Shown here in pieces: positions 13,801 through 22,900 of a stretch of 64,000 bases of DNA. Where the stretch lies: the NCBI RefSeq assembly GCF_027887165.1, contig NC_077227.1, forward strand, positions 70,133,252-70,197,251, given 5' to 3'. Below the pieces are notes generated by a model, which worked only from the letters and a program-made list of their open reading frames with translations, searched no databases and had not been told where the DNA came from. The stretch comes from Monodelphis domestica. Taxonomy: Eukaryota; Chordata; Mammalia; Didelphimorphia; Didelphidae. Numbering within the stretch: position 1 is the stretch's first letter; every line of letters starts with the position of its first letter. The position numbers and the translations under genes were made by a program.

Positions 13801-16800
13801 CGGGACTTATTTTGGTCCAGGAAGAAAAAAAAGCCTTCATCCATATCCATCCCTCCCCTCAGAAGAAAGGAAATGATCACTATATCCACCCCCCCCAAAA
13901 GGGATTTGTCTCTGCTCTCTCGTACCCCCCAGGAGGGAGTGGTCACTGCATCCATACCACTGCAGGAGAGGGTGGGCCAAAGGATCCAGCTTGTCCATCT
14001 GTTTCTTGATTTCCAGATATGAGCCCTATAGAAATAATATCCACAATATTATCTCCCAAGGAAAGGGAGAAAGATTTCATACTGGTGAATATATCTGTAA
14101 CAGACTGATTATCTCTTTAGTGGCAAGACCCTGGAGCTGGCAAGGAGCAAAGAGATATCAAATGATAAATATTTATATATTTCTCTGATGCTTACTCATG
14201 AAGAAATTTTCTCATAATAATCTTACAAAGTAGATAGGACAAATGTTATCATCTCCATTTTACAAAATAGGAAAATCAGACTAAAGTTAAATGGTATTCC
14301 TATAATCACACAATTAATAAAAATATGAGAGAGAGGATTCAAACTCAGGTCTCCTGATTCTAACTCTCATGCTTTATCAATAACGCTGTTCTTCTAGACA
14401 TGGTTATTATATTTAAAAAATCTTTACCCCAAACAGAAAAATAAACTATACATATGAAAATAACTAGAGATGCTTATAAAATATACAAGTGAGCCTAACT
14501 TCATATAAATTAAAACTAAACTGAATCTCATTTTAAATAAACCACTCCTAATTTATTCTGGATTTATTTGTGGGGAGAAGACACATGTAACATGAATAAA
14601 AATTAATCTCCAAATATTCAGGCAAGAAATCATAGATGGGAAGGAATGGATATGAAGGAGAAGGGTACAACATCTGGTGAGGAATAAGCTCAAGACAGAG
14701 ACTTCTTATGTTTCCTGGGGCTGGCCTGTTCCCAGAGACATGGGAGAAGGGTCTAACTCTTGTTATCTACCAAAATCTCTTCCCTCTAATCTAATCTACC
14801 CCTCATTTCCCCTAAATGATCAAAGGATAATTCCATCCTTCCATTCCCTATCCTGAATATTCCTAAAGTTATGAATAACATCTAGAACATACAGAATGAA
14901 GAAATGGAAATAATAAAATATAAGAAAAGTTGAAATACATGACAGAAATCAAGGAAAAGAAAAATGATGGCAGAAGCTGGATGAAAACAGTACAGAATGA
15001 TGATGCATGTATAGTCAAAGGATCACATGTACCTGGGTCATCTCCCGAATGGACATGACACTGTCCAGAGCTTTCTGAAGTCGCTCGTAGTTCTTCTTCT
15101 GTGAAAGTCAAGGAAAGGGGAAGAGCCACATTTAGAAAAAAAAGAGAATCAAGTATTGGGAAGGGAAAAGTCTCACCTCAATTTAAATGTTTTAATCTCT
15201 AAATTTAAAAAAGTCCCCACCCTCAACATTGAGTGCCTACACAGGATATAAAGCCACAACAGTCTCATAGATTTAGCATTGAAAGAAACCTCAAAGATCA
15301 TCTGGTCTAACCTCCACAGTTTTAGAGATAAGGAAAGGGATAAGCGGTCCTGCTTCTAGTCATGTAAGTAGTAGATAAAAAATATGGATTTGAAATTCAG
15401 GTCTTTTGATTCCAAATCCAAATCTAACACTTTCCACTGTACCATACTGCCTTTTCAAAAAAGTATAAAAGTAAAAATTATATTCTTTTAGACATGTCTG
15501 TATATTTAAAAACCTACATACACATATCTATGTGAAACTTATATACATTAACTGATAAATTTAGAGGAAAACCAGAAATTGGGAAAATGTCCAGGCAGTC
15601 CACAGTAGCCATTCTATTTAGTGGCTAAAAGTTGGAATTCAAGTCAAACCTCCCCAATGGTGGGATCTGGACCTCAAAAGGCATGCCTGAAAGGAACAGT
15701 CTTTTACACTTACCTACTTGCCTATTCTCTTGACAATGAAGAAGCCAAACCTGATTTCTCTATCTCCTAGTACTCTAGCTACTAGGCTTCCCTAGTTCCT
15801 ACAAGGGCAAAAATCCTTCTTTCTCCACTCTCACCCTCTCATCCCCCACATCAGGCCCCTGATATCCCCTATGCTCCATTATCTTCTATCTTCCTGGACA
15901 ATGAATCTCCTATTCTGCCCATCTCCATGGTTCATGAAGGCTGTCCTGCCTTCTCCTCCTATCCTCAGTCACATTTACCTTGGGATTGAAGGCGAGAGTC
16001 TTGGGGTCACTGGGATCCACAACAGAGGGGTAAGGCTCAAAGATGATGCTTTTTCTGGGAGATTCTAATGCTGCCCGGCACATAGCCACCAGCAGATCCA
16101 CCACCTCAGTAGAAGGGAAAGCAGAGGATCAGATAGCACAGGATAACTTTCCAGTATTGGAAACCATATTCCAGTCTGCTCTCTTCTGCTATTTTTTTTA
16201 AACCCCCACCTTTTGGCCTAGTAACAACTCTAAGACAGAAGGGCAAGGGCAAGGAAATGGGGGTTAAATGATTTGCCCGGGGTCATACAGCTAGGAAGAG
16301 TCTGATGCCACATTTGAACACCGGTTCTCCTAACTTCAGGCCTCATGCTCTCTACTTTGCCACCTGGATGCCCCTCTCCTCTACTTTCTGAAGGTTTAGC
16401 CCCCTCCTGTTATTCCTTACTTCAACCTTGTCCCCACTCATTCCACCCTTTCCTACCTCTGCTCCCGTAGCCACCTCCTCTGCAGCTCCAGACATGACCC
16501 CCAGTGTGTAGAAGGAGAAGACACAGAGCTCTCGAGTACACACAGCTGGCTAAGGAAGTAAGGAATGTGTCAAACAGGCAGAGAGGAGGGGAACTGAATA
16601 AGGGAAGGGATTCCTCCCCCAGTCTTGACCTTGGAGGCGATTAAGAAAGAGAATCTGGGGTTCTTTTAACTATCAGTCACAAGAAATCAATGAATGCAGT
16701 CTTACTTAAATTAATGATTCACAGTCACAGTTCAGGAGTGCTGCTGCAAGGCATTAGATCTCCACTACAATATACATTAGGACCCAAGATATAAAAACAT

Positions 16801-19800
16801 ATCCTAATTTAGGCCCCTTTAAAACTCTAGATAAACCAGCTACACCACTGAATACCAGAGCTTGGGCAAGAATGAGAAATAACATTAAAAAATGTGTGTG
16901 AGCTCCAGGACAGACTCTGGAGACTATGCAGGGGTCCACTCCAATACTAATGCTCTGGGGCCAGGCCTCCAGGAAAATAAATGTGTTTTCCAGGAATTCT
17001 ACTTTTGATGTTAGTCTAAAGAAAGGGGAATGAAAAAATAAAGAAGATTATACCTTGAGCATAGACCCATTCTGGAAGACATGCTGCTCATCACACACAA
17101 CGCAGTACTCATTCAGTGTCGGAATCCGCTGCTCTGCATACTTCATAATCTGCAGGGTAAAGGGAGTAGAGCCATATCTTGTCAAGGCACTGAGATCCCT
17201 CTCCATAAGCATAAGTCTATTCACCCACCCATGCATTTACGGATTGGAGAAACAATCTGAGAATGGAAGGTTTGTTCTCTTCTTCCCTATTTTCCATACT
17301 TCCCCTTCTATCACCTCAGCACCTAGGACAACACCCCATACCTGGGTATAGCTAAGTTTACTCTAGGGCACTATCAAAAGTTCTGTGGCCATGTGCCCTA
17401 GAAACTCAGTTCAACTTTCATAGGGAAAAGTCAATTTGTCTCTCCATCAGTTAACACTAAAAAATTAAAATCTCTATGGACAAAGAGCTATACTAAAAAC
17501 TGTTGTGGGAGATATCCCTACATCTTGGAAAGCTTACTGTCTAAGAGAGAACCACCACCAAAACTAGAGAAATTCCTTGCTTAAAGAGCTTCATAAATGC
17601 TTTAATATGGATATTCTGTTCAAGAGCATTTTTCCCAAAAAGCAGCAAACACTGATTTCATGATATCTGTGAAAAACTATGGCATGGAAAGAGAAAAAGG
17701 GTTAAATCGAAGAAATTACTGAATACCTACTATGTGCCCAGCAGTGGGAGACACAAATCCTTGCTCTCATGATATGTGCAATCTAGTACAGGGAAACAAT
17801 ATAGTGTGGTAGAAAATGTAGTAGACTTAAGAGTAATAAGGCATAGGTTGGAGTTCAGGCTTCACTACTTATTAGCTTGGACAAATGACTGCTTCTGTGA
17901 GCCTCAGTTTCCTAATGGGCAAAATGGAAGTGACAATATTTACAGTTAGGTGGCACAGTAAAAAGGGCATTGGAGCTGGTATTGGGAAAATGTAGGTTCA
18001 AATTTGAACTCAGATCATTAATAGCTGTGTAACCTTTAACTCATCTGTTTCAGTTCCCTTATCTGTAAAATGAGGATATCACCTACCTCACATGATTGTC
18101 GTGGAGATAAAATGAAATAATACTTATAAAATGCTTTGCAAACCTTAAAGAACTATATAAAATGCTAGCTACTTATTATTATTACTATCTATTTGATAGG
18201 GTAATTGTATAAATCAAATGGGATAACAGAAAAGCACTTTATTAACACTAAAGCACTATGTAAATGTACTTATTTATTCCTTCTACAGATCTATGATTTT
18301 GTTGGTGGAGATATTCCTACTATCAATGAAGATAACTCCTTTGAATCCAGGACTTCCCATCTCTAGGCCTAGCTCTCAATTTACTGAGCCACCTAGCTGT
18401 CCCACATAAATAGAATTTTGATAGAGAATTCCCAGTGAAGGGAATAATGTGAGTAATGGTATGAAAGCAAGAAAATACAAGGGGACACAATGAAAACAGA
18501 AGTGCAAGTAATGATGGTCTTTGGGAAGGTAAAAAAAAATACTGGAAGGCAAGGAGTCATATACTAGCTTGTATTATTTTCTAATTTTTCATGTGAGTTT
18601 TATCTCTCCAATGAAACAGTAAACTCACTGAGGGTAATGATCATGTCTTCTTTTTTATTCCCCAAAAAGTAAGTACAGGAGGTGAAGAGAGAAGGAAGCT
18701 GGATGGAATAAGGGAACATATGAGATAGTGAATTAAATGACAGAGTATGCGGTTCAAATATGGTGGAAAAAATTAAGTCCAACAATGGGAAGTACTTGGA
18801 GGGATTTAGACAAGAGCCCAAGTTTGTTTACCTGGACAAGAAATCCATACTCCAGGGTGGGAATGTTCTTGCAGTGACCACTGACCTGGCAAGGAAAAAG
18901 AAGGTCCCTGTAAGTCTTCTCCACAGCTGGAGCTTAGGGTACTTACTCTAACCCCACAGAATTTCCTTTGGAGCACCAGATTTGTAGCCTACTTCAGAGC
19001 TGGATAATTCTAGGATTCAATCAGTAATTCTAGATCTGATAGTCCAGAGGGCATTAAGGTATTTGTTAAATGGCTTTTGTGGAGAAGGTGATATGATCTC
19101 TACCCTTGCTCTTTTAGGAAGGAAAAGATAGAGAAGAGAAGCCACTAACTACAAAGCTTCATCCCAATCCCATCATACAGTAATATACTATTTTATATCA
19201 CCACCCCTCAAAAGCTCTGTCCCTTCTATCTGATGGTTTGGCACCATGAAAATCAAAATAGAAATGAACTAGCAATAAAACTTTAACATATTTTTCAACT
19301 GCCATGTAAATATATCCCTCCCCTCAACCCTCTCATCTCCTAACCCATACCATTCAATAATTCATGGCACCTCAGAGATGAGATATTTAAGTAGCACAAA
19401 GCCATATGAACCTAAATCTCTTAATCCCATGAGCTATTTTCCCCATTTCCACCATTCCAATACCCCAACCAATTCCTTCCCAGACCATGTACCAAGGGAG
19501 AGGTCCGTGCTGGGGGAGGGAGGCCCACGTGCTGGGGGCAGGGGAGACCTGCCTGGGGGCTAGGAGGGTAGCCAAACACTTCTACTTTGGGGTTCTTCAT
19601 GGTACAAGATATAGAGCGGTTCATGAGGCGCCCAACACGCAGTTCTGGCACACCCAGTTTGCCCTTCAACATGGAATCCTGGATAATGGGGAAACTGGGG
19701 GACCTGAAGAAAGAAAGCAAAGGGTAAAGTGCTATAACAGGGACCTGCATGAATCCCAGAAGAGGGAGACAGGCAATTGAGACCTAAGTTAATGGCAAAG

Positions 19801-19874
19801 TTTGGCATGGCAAAGATCCCAAGGTCTGAATCGGAACCTAAGTGTGAGATAATCAAATCAATCTTCTCTCTCAA

Positions 19875-19950
<76 letters not shown>

Positions 19951-22900
19951 TCTCTCTCTGTCTCTCTCTCTCTCACTCTCTCCCTCTCTCTCCTGACTGC
20001 ATAAGCTCTTATGTCTCGCACCAGAAGCCCTAGATCAGCAGAGCCCCTGTCTAAGTCTTTGTAATAAATGGCCAACCATAGCTAGCACCACATGACCAGG
20101 AGATTTTTTTTAAAACCCTTACCTTCCATCTTACAATAAATACTGATTCTAAGAGAGGAGAGTTAGGCAATGAGGGTTAAGTGACTTGCCCAGGGTTACA
20201 TAGCTAGGAAATGTCTGAGGCCACTTCTGAATTTAGAACTTTCCATCTCTAGGTCTGGCTCTCAATCCACTGAGCCACTTAGCTACCCCCAACCAGGAGA
20301 TTTCTGATAATACCTGTTACATTTATTTAGCCAATACTGAGTGGTTACTATATTCAAAGAACACAAAAGAAATACTTATACTGTAGGTACTAGGTGTTTG
20401 TATTCCAAAGGGCCAAGTCCTTAAGTTTCCTAACAGTAAGACTGGGGCATTATATTGAACATGATACCAAGTTTTATCTGTTAATTCCCTTAATAAAGTC
20501 ATTTCATAAGGTACATGGAGCATGGTTGGTTTCTGGGCATCCAAAAAGCACCAGCAACAGAAACATAAGCTTGAGAACAAGGAATGGGAAACCATGTGAG
20601 TCAACTCAAACTGACTGGTTTCTATACTCAAAGATAAAAGATTGGGGAGGGAGTGGAGGGTGAGTATTTACAAGGTAGGATGAGTATTTACTCCCAATCT
20701 TATTTTTCCCAAAGATCAGAAGGATAAGAAAGAGTGGAAGAGACAGGACCAGAAGAAAGAGTAATAGAAAGGACATAAGGGATAGGAGAGTCACATATTA
20801 GATTACTAGAAAGGACATAAGGGATAGGAGAGTCACATGTTAGATTACTAGAAAGGACATAAGGGATAGGAGAGTCACATGTTAGATTACAGGTGAAAGA
20901 ATGACAAAATAGAGAGAAGGAAACAGAAAGAAATAGGTACTGAGAGATAGTGGATGAGTTAAAATATAGGTTCCTTGAGAGTAATGCCTGTTTCATTTTT
21001 TTATTTTATATCCCCCAGTAGTAAGTGCAGTTCCCAGCACATGATAGGTGCTTTAAAAATGTTTTTTTATTGATAGTATCAAAAAACAAAAGGAAAGGAT
21101 AGAGTACATAGGCCCAGGAGGTAAGGATCATAGAAAGATGTAAGAAAAATCAAAGTAGAGTAGGAGAGAACAGGAAGAAGGACAGAGCTTCCAGTTATAC
21201 TCACTTGGGGATAGGTGAAAAGATGCTGAGGCCTGCTCGAAATTTCTTGATGGTGCCACTTGCCTTGAACCAACTGTGACGCTTCTCCTGCTGAGTCTTC
21301 AGGAAGTCGTTGCTGAGATGCTTCCATTGTTGGGATGTAAACATTCCAAGGATCCTCAGGGAGAAGGAAAAACAGGTTTGAAGAGTATCAATAAAAAAGG
21401 GATCATCAAGGATAAAGGACTAGATGAATAACATATCAATCACACCTGGATTTCTAGTTTAAGTGGCAGTTTGAGATCAGCACTTGCAAAAGACTCACAT
21501 CTTAACTCTAGTGGCATACAGAAACAATGCCATTTACTGAGTACTCAATAAAGAACCCACCCCTATAGTGACCCCAGGTCTGATGGCCTCTGCTCAATGG
21601 GAATAACGCTTAGGAGGCTATCCTGTTAAGAGATCCCTGGGGTGAAATTTCTTTTGTAAGGCATCTGGAAACTGGTAGTTCATACCCTAATTATTATCAA
21701 TGAGTGATTGGGTATAAGTGCAGTACAATCCAGAAGGGACCACCTTGTTTAACCTCTGTATGAATAATATAGAAATAAAGGAAAATTGGAAAGAAGCTTG
21801 AACTTTGGTTAAAAGTGAAAGAATGGGATTCAGGCAGGAGTTACTTTCATTATATCATTCTCTTTCCTTATCTAAACTCTTGGTAACCTCCAAAAGGGAA
21901 AACAAACAATTGGCTTATCAATCATTTGACCTATAGGGTTGTGACATACTTCAAATAGTTAAAGACAAAGTCAAAAAAAGCAGATCTGTTAGAATCACAT
22001 CTAGGAGGGAGAAATGGTCCAAGACAGACTTTATATTCCTTACTCTTTGAAAACAAGGACCAGACTTTAACTCCTACAATCCCAATCAATGCAAATTAAG
22101 ATGCATTCAAGTCTAACTACTGCAAGATCCCAGCAATTCCCACTGGCTTCAAGGATAAAGAAGTAGTCAATGTCTACTAAGAGCTAGTCATCTCTCAGAA
22201 GGAAATTTTTGCCCAACAACCTACATATATGTCCATCCACCGCCCTCCTATCTGGTAACAACTAGAAAGGCCAGAATTCTTACTTTTTCAACTGAAGACC
22301 CAGTCCAAACCCTTCTTTATTAGACGGCTGAAAAACCTCAATTGATGGTTCTGCAAAAACAATATTTAAAGTTGTATCCACATCCTCCTAGGCCCCAAAG
22401 AACACAAGCTACACAAAACAGGATGGGAAGGATGGGAAAGTACAGAAATATAAGAAGGGTCTCAGGGCACAGCTAAGTAAAAATGACTTTCTCAGTCACT
22501 TAAGCAAAGCTGGTGCAAGGGCTTTTAGATGATAAAGAATAAAGGGAATACATCCAGAAAAGGTCTGAATTATCTAATCCCAAGAGAGCAGCAAAAGGGC
22601 TGAAAAGCAGAGAACTAAGATAAAATAGGAGGGAGAAACAGAGAAATTGTAAATTTCCCATGCTTTTGTTAACCTAGGACCTGAAAAAAGGAAAAGAACA
22701 CCATAGACAAGAAAATGCAGACTGAACCCACAAAAAGGTCCCACCCAGCCTAGTCTCTGCTTTTACCAGGCCCATCGAGGTACTGAGAGAGTGAAAACCG
22801 CAGCCTCAACACAATGGGCTCTGTCCGAAGGACCTTCCAAGCTGTGGAGACTTCCTCCTGGGAAAGAAGAGGTAGAGATTGCTTTGGTCACAGTCTTGAT

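Noticed and set aside
19560-20075. A 171-codon minus-strand frame
   Set aside because: It is the PARP6 exon 9 frame extended through an intron and the TC/TG microsatellite.
20767-20890. CRISPR-like array
   Set aside because: Three direct tandem units without spacers in a mammalian intron; it is a minisatellite.
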